Counted from the first letter of the stretch, positions 49,727-57,774 are shown. The stretch is DNA of 57,774 nucleotides from Paludibacteraceae bacterium (GCA_024401475.1 JAKSKZ010000021.1:1-57774); one strand, 5' to 3'. Program-made: numbers and translations. The notes: a model not told the origin generated them from the letters alone.

Positions 49727-49760
49727 AACAAAGGCCACCTACAGGCAGCCTTTGTTATTT
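49727..49760. terminator. Terminator of the lyase operon
   Basis: AACAAAGGC pairs with GCCTTTGTT around a 12-base loop, followed by a T-rich ATTTTCTT. It sits between convergent genes and may also end the minus-strand lipoprotein transcript. Confidence 0.8.
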
Positions 49761-49786
49761 TCTTCTATTTTGTATTCCAATCGTTG

Positions 49787-50842
49787 TCAATCAACTAAAT
49801 ATTTCCAATTCAGATCAAGGGTTAACACATATTGGCCTTTTGTGCGGCAGTTTTTGTTGATTTCATCGTTGGAACTGGTTCTGGTTGATTCGCCAAACGA
49901 TACGGTTGCCTCTTCCGAGAATTCGTTTTCATCCAAAGGGTTCAACTCTTTGGTATATTGGTAAAGTTCGGCCACATGGCTGTTCTTGATGATACTATAG
50001 TCTTCAGAGGTTGCTCCCATACCGATGCCGCCTGAATAGAATACCATGTGGGCATCTGGTTTGACTTTAATCTTCACATGTTTAGTTGGGTCTATGGCTA
50101 TCATTTTAGCGTTTTTAAATCCATCTACTTTGCCTTCTGCGTCTGCTAATGTGAAGCAACAATTAGTTGACCCGTCGGAAGCGAAGAGTTCAAAAATGCC
50201 GTCTTCATCGACATCAATGAAAGCAATTTTTTCCAATTTCCCAAATTCGTTGAACTCTTTTGCCATCTTCTCCAATTGCGGAATGTTGTTCTTCCAGATT
50301 TTTTCGCTTTCGCCGAGAGTGCCTTGTGGGTTATAGTTACATTCGCTGAATACAACTTCATTATTAATCACGGATGCTGCATAGCGAACGTATCGAATGC
50401 CATTCAATTGTGAATTGTTTTCATAGCATAAATAGACGGTTGCTAAGAATGAACCATCATTTTGCTTGTCTAACGAGTGTAATCTCTTTATGCTGTCTTC
50501 TCCATCTCCTTGCCCTTCAAATTGCCAAAGAGCGTAGCAATCTCCTTCGTATGGACAATCCTCCTTGAGTGCTTTTATCAACGCTGGGGTGCAATGTGCC
50601 TTCATCCATCCATCCTCATACAAAGAAGGTCCATCTTGGGAATAGAACGACTTGATGTAGTCTTTGATTTTTTGTTCGTCCTGGGCCGACAGTTGGACGG
50701 AAGTGCCTTCCTTCGCGGGAGTGTTAGCAGTTGCTGTCTCCACGGCGTTTTCGGTTGGGGTTGCTGTAGGAGTTTCGTTTTTGTTGCCTGTGCATGAACT
50801 AAGAGCCATCAAGGCAATGGCGGGGTATAAAAGTTTCTTCAT
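49787..50842 (-). CDS. Lipoprotein, unknown function
   Basis: About 351 residues from the ATG at 50842, where the lipoprotein signal MKKLLYPAIALMALSSC begins; the longer frame adds 18 residues that would spoil it. A Thr/Ala-rich linker (residues about 22-45) precedes a helical region and a C-terminal part containing IAFIDVDEDGIFELFAS, an EF-hand-like/FG-GAP-type Asp-rich calcium-binding motif. No enzyme family is recognised. It is followed upstream by a second lipoprotein gene of similar style (50920-51444), so the two may form an envelope-associated pair. Confidence 0.7.
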   Translation of the reverse strand: MKKLLYPAIALMALSSCTGNKNETPTATPTENAVETATANTPAKEGTSVQLSAQDEQKIKDYIKSFYSQDGPSLYEDGWMKAHCTPALIKALKEDCPYEGDCYALWQFEGQGDGEDSIKRLHSLDKQNDGSFLATVYLCYENNSQLNGIRYVRYAASVINNEVVFSECNYNPQGTLGESEKIWKNNIPQLEKMAKEFNEFGKLEKIAFIDVDEDGIFELFASDGSTNCCFTLADAEGKVDGFKNAKMIAIDPTKHVKIKVKPDAHMVFYSGGIGMGATSEDYSIIKNSHVAELYQYTKELNPLDENEFSEEATVSFGESTRTSSNDEINKNCRTKGQYVLTLDLNWKYLVD

Positions 50843-50919
50843 CTTTATAGATATGTTTTTGTAAATGTTTAATCTAAAAAATGCCATTCCATCCAATATT
50901 TTGGAAGGTGACCATATTG

Positions 50920-51444
50920 TTATTCGATTGACATTAGGCTTAAAGAACCATCTTCACCACTCTCCACGATGGCATATTTGAGCGTCATGCTGCCTTGCTT
51001 ATAGGATATGCCATAGTTGGGGATGCTTCCTATCATATCGCCGCGGACGTCAATACGTTCGTTGGCAGAGAAAGTTTCCCATTTCTCAATCTCTTCTGTG
51101 TTGAATTTTATCTTTCCGTTGTTATCAGCTTCTACGAATTCGAGTGATAGAAGCTTGAGGTCTGAGATTTGGTTGTCTGTGGTTATAGAGAACTTGGAGA
51201 CGCCTCTTTCGTTGAGAATGACCCGTTGTATCTTCTCTTCGTCTATATTGGCATCCACGTTGTCGGTCCACTCTATTGAAATGCGGGGCTGAACTTCGCC
51301 TGCACATTCTGCTTTCGCTTCCGAGGCTGTTTTTGTCGTCTCTGGGGCTTGGGGACCAGTCGTTGTCTCGTTGGTGGTGTTTGAGTTGCTTGTACAGCTT
51401 AAAAACATGCTTGTAAGCAAAAGTGCGAATAGTTTTGTCTTCAT
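50920..51444 (-). CDS. Lipoprotein, unknown function
   Basis: A 174-residue protein with a lipoprotein signal (LLLTSMFLSC near residue 17), a Thr/Glu-rich linker (about 18-45) and a compact beta-rich domain (RISIEWTDNVDANIDEEKIQRVILNERG). No known domain is recognised. It is transcribed ahead of the lipoprotein at 49787-50842 with 77 bases between, and behind the TerB-like pair, so all four could be functionally linked. Confidence 0.65.
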   Translation of the reverse strand: MKTKLFALLLTSMFLSCTSNSNTTNETTTGPQAPETTKTASEAKAECAGEVQPRISIEWTDNVDANIDEEKIQRVILNERGVSKFSITTDNQISDLKLLSLEFVEADNNGKIKFNTEEIEKWETFSANERIDVRGDMIGSIPNYGISYKQGSMTLKYAIVESGEDGSLSLMSIE

Positions 51445-51465
51445 GTTGTCTGGTGTTTTTTATAA

Positions 51466-51500
51466 ATGAAAAGACTCCGAATGTCTTTCAACAATCGGAG
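51466..51500 (-). terminator. Terminator after the TerB-like gene
   Basis: CTCCGA pairs with TCGGAG; on the minus strand the stem is followed by GTCTTTTCATTT. It lies just past the stop at 51522. Confidence 0.65.
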
Positions 51501-51521
51501 CCCTTTAGATTATGTCGAGGG

Positions 51522-51893
51522 TTATGCGCCAATGGCCTTTTGCCATTTTGCAAATTCCGCATCTTCTTCGCTTGTTCTTGTTCCATCAATTTGGATGACA
51601 GTTTCGATAAACTGGTTCATGGTCTTGATGGTTGTTTTGACTTCAGCAGGATCGGTATCCTTTTGTTGAAGGAATTCTTTAGCTTCTGCCACCAATTCAT
51701 CGAGAGTGTAGGTCTTATCGGTAGTGCTACGAATCACCTCCTCGATTCCCATATCGATATTGCCTTGAGTTTTAAGTAATCCAATAAACAAATTGACAAA
51801 TGCCTTTTCCTTATCGCTATAGTCGCCATCTGCTGCACCGAAATATACGCCTAGTTTTGCCATCAAAGTGGCGAATTTTACTTTCTGATCCAT
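51522..51893 (-). CDS. TerB-like helical protein
   Basis: A 123-residue all-helical protein resembling the TerB/DUF533 tellurite-resistance fold: FATLMAKLGVYFGAADGDYSDKEKAFVNLFIGLL is the typical TerB segment (acidic DGDYSDKE, metal-binding in family members), and a second repeat-like stretch IQIDGTRTSEEDAEFAKW follows. Such proteins often act with partner proteins in membrane-linked stress complexes. It starts 12 bases after the Gly/Ser-rich gene, so the two are cotranscribed. Its specific role is unknown. Confidence 0.7.
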   Translation of the reverse strand: MDQKVKFATLMAKLGVYFGAADGDYSDKEKAFVNLFIGLLKTQGNIDMGIEEVIRSTTDKTYTLDELVAEAKEFLQQKDTDPAEVKTTIKTMNQFIETVIQIDGTRTSEEDAEFAKWQKAIGA

Positions 51894-51905
51894 TATCGTT
51901 TTTGT

Positions 51906-52316
51906 TTATTTTTTCAAAATTTTGTTCAAAATCACAGCTGCACCTTGTGCCATAGTAGCGATGTCAGTCATAGACATATTGCCTAGTGGGCCTGCACTGC
52001 TTGAGCTTGTTGTAGAGCCTGTTTGGATAGAACTGTTAGCTCCCATGCCGCTCATGGCGCCACCCAACACTTGCTTGAGGATCATGCTGATAAGATCTGA
52101 GCTTCCACTTTTTGATCCGCCAGCCAACTGGCCTAAAATAGAACCAATATCAATGCTGCCGCCATTTACATTCATATTCATGCTACTTCCGCCTCTGCTT
52201 TGGTTGAACATTTGGATGATGCTCATGATATCAATGCCGCCTCCGTTCGAAGCTGCAGTAGTAGTTTTGCCGCTGTTGGCAAGTACTGTACCTAATACAT
52301 CAATTAGACCACTCAT
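51906..52316 (-). CDS. Gly/Ser-rich low-complexity protein paired with TerB-like gene
   Basis: A 136-residue protein with hydrophobic or amphipathic segments (GLIDVLGTVLANSG, DIMSIIQMFNQ, DIGSILGQLAGG, DLISMILKQVLGG, AQGAAVILNKILKK) joined by Ser/Gly/Asn-rich linkers. The repeated pattern of short helices separated by flexible linkers resembles DUF937-like or self-associating proteins. It has no signal peptide or enzymatic motif. Because it precedes the TerB-like gene by 12 bases, I infer a joint role, perhaps as a scaffold; this is untested. Confidence 0.6.
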   Translation of the reverse strand: MSGLIDVLGTVLANSGKTTTAASNGGGIDIMSIIQMFNQSRGGSSMNMNVNGGSIDIGSILGQLAGGSKSGSSDLISMILKQVLGGAMSGMGANSSIQTGSTTSSSSAGPLGNMSMTDIATMAQGAAVILNKILKK

Positions 52317-52825
52317 TTTTTTTAAATAATTTTTAAGGTTTATATTGCTCGTTTCTTATGTCGATAAAATATACGACAACGCAAGTTATAGAAAAATTTT
52401 AATAAACAAGCAAAAAAAAGGGAACATAGTTTAGCATTTCTTTTAATGGATAAAATTTCTCTATCTATTGTTAGATAATATCTATGAATCTTACTTCTTC
52501 TACCAACAAATAGTGAGAGCATATGGCATAAATACCCAAAACAAGCGATTTCATGACTTGAATACTCCTTGTATCTTTGCAATGTCTTAAAGATAAACAG
52601 AATACCATTCTTTTAGGTGAAGTTCTAATCACATCGTAAGCCATAATAAATATATGTCTTCACCTCGAATGGTTAACACATAAGGACAAGTGAATGAAAT
52701 AGGCGGCAAGCTCTTGTGAAAGACCTTGACCGCCTATTGTTAATTAAGAATTTTGAATTAAGAGTTAAGAATTTTTGACCTATACGCCGATTTTTTTTCT
52801 AACACCACATTCGAGCACTGAAAGC

Positions 52826-52907
52826 GCGACACTCCATAGCCTTGTCCGTGAGGTCAAGGTTGAAGATGCGACACCCAATAGGCCTTGCTCGAAAGGCCAA
52901 GGTTGAA
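52826..52907. repeat. Two tandem ~40-base repeats with inner palindromes
   Basis: Units at 52826-52864 and 52868-52907 share GCGACAC, ATAG, CCTTG and CAAGGTTGAA in order. The second contains GGCCTT (52881-52886) and AAGGCC (52893-52898), a small stem. They look like a dispersed intergenic repeat family. Confidence 0.55.
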
Positions 52908-52923
52908 ATTTGTAGTCAAGAAA

Positions 52924-52952
52924 AAAGAGGTTGCCCAACGGACAACCTCTTT
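52924..52952 (-). terminator. Terminator of the deacetylase-GH8 gene
   Basis: AAAGAGGTTG pairs with CAACCTCTTT around a nine-base loop; on the minus strand a T6 run follows. It lies 23 bases past the stop. Confidence 0.85.
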
Positions 52953-52974
52953 ATGATTAAATTAAATCTCCTTA

Positions 52975-55900
52975 TTATTTGCTGATTACCAAGCGAAGAT
53001 GTTCAACGCCCTTGCCATTTGCCAATGCTACTCTAACGATGTAGGCACCTGCAGGAATGTCGGATGTTTCAAATCTTTGGTTACCACTGTGGTCGCTTAC
53101 AATGACTCTTCCGTCAATTCCGATGAGTTCAACAGCACCGATCTCTTCATTGCTGACGATTACGAAATAATCTTTTGCTGGGTTTGGTGCAATACCGATA
53201 CCACCGCTAACATTGTTAAGTTTGTGGATAGTTGATGCGTCGCCCTTGATGGTTACATTGTAGAGTTGGCAATCTTCAAATGTGGTGATTGTAGTCTCTT
53301 CTGTGTATGTAACTCCTTGGTATTGACCTCCTTCTACGGTCTTCTCCTTGATGTCAGGAGCAGGCTTCCAAATCTTGAAGCTTCCGCACAAGTGAAGCAT
53401 TGACAAGTAGTGAACCAAACCGTCGTAGTAACGATATTGACCTGTTGCCAAACCTGCACTCCAAGCTTTGTTCAAGTTAGTCTTTACTTGTTTTTCGTAA
53501 GATGGGTCGTCCATCAAAGCGTAGCAAGCAACAGCGTTGGCACCAGTTTCACCCAATGTGTAATTTTCTTGTGGATTAGAACCATCCCAGTTGAAACGTG
53601 CATGTCTGTATCCGTCCTTCTCGAAGAAGTCGATGATTCTCTTTGCCATCTCTGTTTGTCTCTTGGCATCCTTACCGAACAAATAGTAGTCCATACCGTA
53701 GTTCATCGCACAACGCATAGCATCGTACATGTATTGAGTGGCGTGCTCGTTAAAGTTAACAGAGTGAGGAGTACCGTCGAAGTTGTTGTAGTCTGAGAAC
53801 AAGCCTGAAGAGGTGTTGCAAGACTTATACAAGTGATCGCGTGTTGCAGAAAGAGCTTGGCTCCATTTGTCATTGTTTGTGTCAGACCAGCGAGAGAACA
53901 TCTCCAAGAATGCTGGCAAGTCGTAAGATGGGTCAGAGAAGTCTGAGTTACCTGCTGATGGTTGGAAAGTAACGATCTTAGTTGACTCGTTGAACAATGA
54001 ATAACCGTTTCCATTCTTCCACATGCTCTTCAAAATGTCTTGAGCATCTTTCATATAGCCGCTGTCGTTCCAACGGTTAGCAGCCAACAACAATGATGTC
54101 ATAAAGTACATTTCACCATCAGGGGCACAGCCTCTATCTTTTGCACTACCGTCTGTTCCGCAAGACCAAGAGAAGTATCCGTCGCCGCCTGAGTTAGGGT
54201 TGTGCCACATGTGGTTCTTAGCCCATTTCCAAATCTTAGCGAACTCGTCCTTGTGGTTGGTTTGAACGCTGATCATCATACCGTAAGACATACCCTCTGA
54301 ACGAACGTCGTTGTTACCTGTGTCGAGGATGTAAGCCTCACCGTTGTTGCTTTCGTAGTAAACCTTGTTGCTACTTACGAAGTAGTGGTTCCACAACTGA
54401 TCCAATTTCTCTTGGATTTGAGTCTCGGTCTTTCCGAGAATGGTCATAAATGGACTTGTGTAGTTACCTGTGTAATAAGCACCCGTATAATTTGTTTCGT
54501 CGCAGTCAGGACCGAAATAAGCGCCGTTTTCATCGAAGAATGAACCTGATGCTATAGTTCCAGGTGTTTCGCCAGGATTTACAGAACCACCACCGCAGTC
54601 TGCAATCTTGATGGCAGCAGAAGTGGCAATTGTCTTGCCATTTGATTTTGTGATAGTCAAAGTACCGTTACCTGTAGTATTAGGTTTCCATACGAAAGAG
54701 CCGGAAGCGGTGATGCCGCTCTTCAATTCCATTCCAGCCACACCTGTGAAGGCAACATAGTTGATGTTGGCTCCATCTCCAGCCTCATTGATGAAGAAAC
54801 GCATCTTTTTAGATGAAACAGGAGGGAAAGTTGCCTCGAAGTCTTCTCCAATGGTTGTTCCTTTGTAGGCTGTCTTCCAAGAACCATTGTCGTCATATTG
54901 GATTTCAAACTCAGCGACGTTGCCATATTTTGTAAACTCGTCGATCTTAACACCACCTACCGTTTGTACGGATGAGAAGGTGAATACGACGTATTCGTTT
55001 TTACCGGAAACTGATCCCCAACGTTGGCTCTCTCCGTGGCTTCCGTCATTGCTTAGAATGTTGTTTACAGACCAAGAGAAATCTCCATTCTCTGTAGCCC
55101 ACTCTGAAGATGCGCTAACGTCATTAACATCGATTTCATCGGCAGAAGAACCCGTGCTCCAGTTCAACGTGAAATCTTTTCCGTTGGTGTCGCCATCCAT
55201 TGTCCAAGAGATTGTGTAAGATGAATCCTTGCACCAAGATTGCGCTGCAGAAGGATCCTTGAATGAGAATACAGGATCTGGAACAGCAGGAGCACCTGAG
55301 CCTACGACAATGTCGCCGCCGTTTGGCACTGCCTTGAAATAGACGTAGCCGCCGCTCACTTCGCTCTCAATCTCTTGATCGTTCTGGGTAACCTTGATGT
55401 TAGCCCATCCATCCTGCATAGGGACACGAATAGACAACGGATAGTTCCATTTACAGATCTTATTGTTGGATAATTGGGTGTTCAAAGTCAAAGAATAGGT
55501 GTCGCTTGAAGAATCACCGCCTACCTTTTTCAATGTTGAGTTATCACGCTCCTTGATGTACATACAAGCGTTGCGGAAAGAGGTCACCCAGTAAGAGCTT
55601 TCGTTTTGCGACAAGTAATCAAGAGTTCCCGTGAAGGCTTTTTGATCTGTTGGAGAGTAGCTACCGCTTGCCTCCATTCCTGAAATACCATGGATCAAGA
55701 ATACGACCCAGCCGCCCATTCCTTTGGCCTGATCAATCTTGCTTGTGAACTGATTGGTGCTGTTAATACCTTGCGTACCACAGATGATACAGTCCAAACG
55801 TGCAAAGTTGGATGGTGATTTGGAGTTTATCTGGCCACCGCAGATACGTCCACCGATGTAGTTGGCCAAAACTTGACTTTCAGTTGGCACATTACAATTC

Positions 55901-56274
55901 GGATAAGCGATTGTGATGCACTCTTGGTTCTTGATGTTGTTGTTGATTGTGTTTTTGGAAGAAGCCAATTCTGAATCTTGAGACGTATGCGAATCTGTAT
56001 GGCTTCCGATCTCATGCCCCTCCTTGGCAAAATCTTGGTACTTCGACCATAGACCATTAGCCCATCCGGTTACCATATAAAAAGTTCCTACAAAACCCTT
56101 TTTTGAGAGAGCATCCGCAGCGAACGCGTCTGTATTATACTCTCGGGCAGCGTCATCAAAGGTGAATGTTACTGCTGCCTTCTTCCAATCTTCCCAGGTC
56201 GCAATCTCTTGCGCGGAGGCAGATAGGAAACTCAATGCGGCTGCTGACACCGCAGTTAATAAACTTTTTTTCAT
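52975..56274 (-). CDS. Multidomain secreted polysaccharide deacetylase + GH8 enzyme, T9SS
   Basis: A 1099-residue secreted protein. After a signal peptide (1-21, ending SASA), residues about 30-245 are a NodB-type deacetylase (CE4-like) with metal ligands Asp in VTFTFDDA and two His in HEIGSHTDSHTS. Linker beta domains (about 250-390) precede a discoidin/F5-8-like carbohydrate-binding domain (about 390-515). Residues about 580-970 form a GH8 catalytic domain, with the proton-donor Glu in VRSEGMSYGMM near residue 658 and Asp in GCAPDGEMYF; this form matches reducing-end xylose-releasing exo-oligoxylanases. A C-terminal T9SS sorting domain (about 1025-1099: APNPAKDYF, IPAGAYIVRV) follows. It could deacetylate and degrade xylan in one molecule. 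Substrate is inferred. Confidence 0.88.
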   Translation of the reverse strand: MKKSLLTAVSAAALSFLSASAQEIATWEDWKKAAVTFTFDDAAREYNTDAFAADALSKKGFVGTFYMVTGWANGLWSKYQDFAKEGHEIGSHTDSHTSQDSELASSKNTINNNIKNQECITIAYPNCNVPTESQVLANYIGGRICGGQINSKSPSNFARLDCIICGTQGINSTNQFTSKIDQAKGMGGWVVFLIHGISGMEASGSYSPTDQKAFTGTLDYLSQNESSYWVTSFRNACMYIKERDNSTLKKVGGDSSSDTYSLTLNTQLSNNKICKWNYPLSIRVPMQDGWANIKVTQNDQEIESEVSGGYVYFKAVPNGGDIVVGSGAPAVPDPVFSFKDPSAAQSWCKDSSYTISWTMDGDTNGKDFTLNWSTGSSADEIDVNDVSASSEWATENGDFSWSVNNILSNDGSHGESQRWGSVSGKNEYVVFTFSSVQTVGGVKIDEFTKYGNVAEFEIQYDDNGSWKTAYKGTTIGEDFEATFPPVSSKKMRFFINEAGDGANINYVAFTGVAGMELKSGITASGSFVWKPNTTGNGTLTITKSNGKTIATSAAIKIADCGGGSVNPGETPGTIASGSFFDENGAYFGPDCDETNYTGAYYTGNYTSPFMTILGKTETQIQEKLDQLWNHYFVSSNKVYYESNNGEAYILDTGNNDVRSEGMSYGMMISVQTNHKDEFAKIWKWAKNHMWHNPNSGGDGYFSWSCGTDGSAKDRGCAPDGEMYFMTSLLLAANRWNDSGYMKDAQDILKSMWKNGNGYSLFNESTKIVTFQPSAGNSDFSDPSYDLPAFLEMFSRWSDTNNDKWSQALSATRDHLYKSCNTSSGLFSDYNNFDGTPHSVNFNEHATQYMYDAMRCAMNYGMDYYLFGKDAKRQTEMAKRIIDFFEKDGYRHARFNWDGSNPQENYTLGETGANAVACYALMDDPSYEKQVKTNLNKAWSAGLATGQYRYYDGLVHYLSMLHLCGSFKIWKPAPDIKEKTVEGGQYQGVTYTEETTITTFEDCQLYNVTIKGDASTIHKLNNVSGGIGIAPNPAKDYFVIVSNEEIGAVELIGIDGRVIVSDHSGNQRFETSDIPAGAYIVRVALANGKGVEHLRLVISK

Positions 56275-56344
56275 ATAAACTAATAAATGTAAGTTATACT
56301 TAATGGTTATCTCTTTTCGCTTCGTTTATGCAATACATCGCCTA

Positions 56345-56352
56345 CAAAGTTA
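56345..56352 (-). promoter_or_regulatory. -7 promoter box for the deacetylase-GH8 gene
   Basis: Minus-strand TAACTTTG fits TAnnTTTG; the leader would be about 65 bases. No TTTG is present at -33. Confidence 0.4.
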
Positions 56353-56380
56353 AGGTAAGTTGGTTTATGTTGTTGCCATG

Positions 56381-56406
56381 AGTTTTATGTTTTTGAACAT
56401 AAAACT
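56381..56406. promoter_or_regulatory. Inverted repeat upstream of the deacetylase-GH8 promoter
   Basis: AGTTTTATGTT and AACATAAAACT are perfect 11-base arms around a four-base spacer, 43-68 bases upstream of the expected start. It has no U tract, so an operator or activator site is as likely as a terminator for the upstream acetyltransferase gene. Confidence 0.5.
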
Positions 56407-56460
56407 TAAGGTGTAATAGGTGATTCGAGATGCTGAATGGGAAATGCGAAGGGATTTGCC

Positions 56461-56988
56461 TTATCCCTCTTCATGTTCACCCAACATCTTTTCAAACCAG
56501 AGGATGTCGAACCATATTCCGAATTTGTAGCCGCATTTATGAAAATGGGCACATTGGGTGAAACCTAAATGTTGGTGAAACTCAGGACTGTTGTGGGTGA
56601 GATATTGGTTGGGTGTATCAATCCAGGTGGTGCAGGCATTCATATTCAAAATGCCCATTCCCTTTAGTTTTTTCTCCATTTCATCGTAAAGAGCTCTGCC
56701 GACGCCATGCTTACGGTTGTCCATCTTTACATAAATGGAGGTTTCCACTGTTCGGTTGTAGGCTGGGCGGGCTTTGAAGGGGCTGGCATAGATGTAACCC
56801 ACGATTTCATCGTCAATTTCGGCCACTAAATAGGGCAGTTTCTCAAGAACTGCTCCAATGCGTTTCCTAAATTCTTCTATGCTTGGGGCTACGTATTCAA
56901 AGGTGATGGCCGTCTGTTCTACATAGGGTGCGTAGATTGCAACTAATTTTTCGGCATCGTCGAGTGTAGCTGTGCGAATCTTAATCAT
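56461..56988 (-). CDS. GNAT family N-acetyltransferase, phosphinothricin/MddA-like
   Basis: A 175-residue acetyltransferase. The GNAT fold shows IRTATLDDAEKLVAIYAPYVEQTAITFEYVAPS at the start, VGYIYASPFKARPAYNRTVETSIYV as the central strands, and the acetyl-CoA loop DNRKHGVGRALYDEMEKKL near residue 95. HQHLGFTQCAHFHKCGYKFG and a C-terminal Trp-rich WFDILWFEKML match the phosphinothricin/methionine-sulfoximine acetyltransferase-like group. The real substrate in this organism is unknown. Its start overlaps the stop of the upstream DUF554 gene by four bases (ATGA). Confidence 0.88.
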   Translation of the reverse strand: MIKIRTATLDDAEKLVAIYAPYVEQTAITFEYVAPSIEEFRKRIGAVLEKLPYLVAEIDDEIVGYIYASPFKARPAYNRTVETSIYVKMDNRKHGVGRALYDEMEKKLKGMGILNMNACTTWIDTPNQYLTHNSPEFHQHLGFTQCAHFHKCGYKFGIWFDILWFEKMLGEHEEG

Positions 56989-57716
56989 GCGAATAAACTT
57001 TTAATGGCATAATAAATTACGGGGATTAGTAGGGAAGGCAATAGATTGATTGTCTTACAATCTCTTATCTTGAGTAGCGATAATCCAGAGCAGAGGATCA
57101 ACACTCCACCTACAATGCACAGCTCTATGCGCATCTGTTCTGGCATCGCGTCGCGAAAAATGATGGCTATGGTGTAGAACATTCCTTGCCAACAAAATAG
57201 AATCGGCGCGGCAAGTGCCATTCCCCAACCATATACTGCGGCAAGGACGGCACTCGAAACAAAATCGAGAGTGGCATTCGTGTAGAGATAGGTGTTGCCT
57301 GCTTCGCTGAATGCCCAGCCTTGGCTTGGCGACAGGGCGGAGAGGACTGGACCTACGATGGAAAAGGTGCCGATGCAGTAGAGCAAACAGCCGGTTGTCA
57401 ATCCTTCGATTAGTTTGGGTTGGTCGTCGCTTTGATTTTTCTTGGCTCTCCGCTTCTCCTCGAATCGTTCCAATCGTCCTGCAAAATCGAGCTTCGTTCC
57501 GATTATTCCACCAATGGCGAGACTGATGATGAAGAGAACGGGGTATTCACTCTTGGGCATGTTGCTTATGGAAGCATTTACACCCAACATGATTGTGGCC
57601 AAACCTAAAGCGTCAAAAAGAACTTTACGATAACGCTCACCTACGCTTTGCTTGAATGTAGAGCCTATGGCTGTACCTGCTATGATACTTATAGTATTGA
57701 CAATGGTGCCTAACAT
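56985..57716 (-). CDS. DUF554 family membrane protein (YqgA/YdfK-like)
   Basis: A 243-residue inner-membrane protein with about six or seven transmembrane helices. DUF554 signatures seen: the N-terminal MLGTIVNTISIIAGTAIGSTF, GLATIMLGVNASI, LAIGGIIGTKLDFAGRLERFE, and the later CIGTFSIVGPVLSAL. The function of the family is not known. It is translationally coupled by ATGA to the acetyltransferase. The AATTAAG repeat run starts immediately upstream of its ATG, so its promoter is within or beyond the repeat. Confidence 0.88.
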   Translation of the reverse strand: MLGTIVNTISIIAGTAIGSTFKQSVGERYRKVLFDALGLATIMLGVNASISNMPKSEYPVLFIISLAIGGIIGTKLDFAGRLERFEEKRRAKKNQSDDQPKLIEGLTTGCLLYCIGTFSIVGPVLSALSPSQGWAFSEAGNTYLYTNATLDFVSSAVLAAVYGWGMALAAPILFCWQGMFYTIAIIFRDAMPEQMRIELCIVGGVLILCSGLSLLKIRDCKTINLLPSLLIPVIYYAIKSLFA

Positions 57717-57774
57717 TTTAATTAAGAATTAAGAATTAAGAATTAAGAATTAAGAATTAAGAATTAAGAATTAA
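57717..57774. repeat. Heptamer tandem repeat (AATTAAG)n at window end
   Basis: About eight consecutive copies of the seven-base unit AATTAAG run to the edge of the window and abut the DUF554 start codon. Shorter versions occur at 27842-27861, 29059-29090 and 52741-52775. It is cut by the window end, so its true length is unknown. Confidence 0.85.

Larger units (their letters stand above)
52317..52974. other. Long intergenic region with repeats
   Basis: About 650 bases with no credible gene; the minus-strand 80-codon frame at 52340-52582 has no signal or motif. From left to right it holds AT-rich sequence, an AATTAAG-type cluster at 52741-52775, two tandem imperfect repeats at 52826-52907 and a terminator at 52924-52952. 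Confidence 0.6.

Noticed and set aside
52340..52582. 80-codon minus-strand frame after the Gly/Ser gene
   Set aside because: Its composition and lack of motif or promoter look random; it sits in a repeat-bearing intergenic region.

Overview
The window looks like a chromosomal segment of an anaerobic, polysaccharide-degrading Bacteroidales-type bacterium. The evidence is: low-to-moderate GC; promoters of the Bacteroidota form TTTG-N19-21-TAnnTTTG; an RprXY-like two-component pair; a fused FeoA-FeoB; many lipoproteins; and three secreted glycan enzymes ending in type IX secretion (T9SS) sorting domains. I see no rRNA or tRNA gene, insertion sequence, prophage or CRISPR array. Genus and family cannot be fixed from the sequence alone.

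Layout. 0.3-7.6 kb: L-aspartate oxidase, a secreted DNA/RNA nuclease, an orphan Vsr endonuclease, and a four-gene iron cassette (FeoAB, Cys-rich membrane peptide, hemerythrin protein, LuxR-type regulator) joined by three successive ATGA overlaps. 7.6-10.9 kb: three family 2 glycosyltransferases flanked by a small secreted protein and a lipoprotein, all on the minus strand. 10.9-11.8 kb: an AT-rich non-coding region that I propose as the replication origin. 11.8-23 kb: housekeeping genes (nadA, a MazG-like hydrolase, deoC, a polyprenyl synthase, polA, dusB, a U32 protein, dtd, uvrC), with four identical parS-like palindromes between the last ones. 23-29 kb: an orphan nuclease-like gene, a VIT/VWA protein carrying a SusC-plug-like stretch, and an M42 aminopeptidase. 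29-35 kb: GH16 and GH44 enzymes and rprXY. 35-42 kb: a cation/proton antiporter, a PHP hydrolase, a methyltransferase, two FKBP-type lipoproteins, and a lipoprotein with MABP-like repeats. 42-49.7 kb: a DPP IV-like peptidase, then a six-gene aromatic lyase/fatty-acid-type operon resembling part of an aryl polyene or flexirubin cluster. 49.7-57.7 kb: lipoproteins, a TerB-like pair, a deacetylase-GH8 chimera, a GNAT acetyltransferase and a DUF554 membrane protein.

The strongest large-scale signal is replication-related. Plus-strand genes left of about 7.6 kb are C-rich, whereas the plus strand right of 11.8 kb is G-rich on average. The switch coincides with a ~900-base non-coding region holding one perfect DnaA box, several near-matches and repeated motifs, and four parS-like sites lie 6-10 kb away. 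Together these suggest the window spans oriC and the centromere-like region of the chromosome.

The other notable systems are the hemerythrin/pseudo-receiver pair coupled to ferrous iron uptake, the compact lyase-led lipid or pigment operon, the SusC-plug/VWA chimera, and the T9SS-exported xylan/glucan enzymes with shared promoter architecture. Start codons were chosen with promoter position, ATGA overlaps and signal peptides in mind, and several are shorter than the longest open frame.
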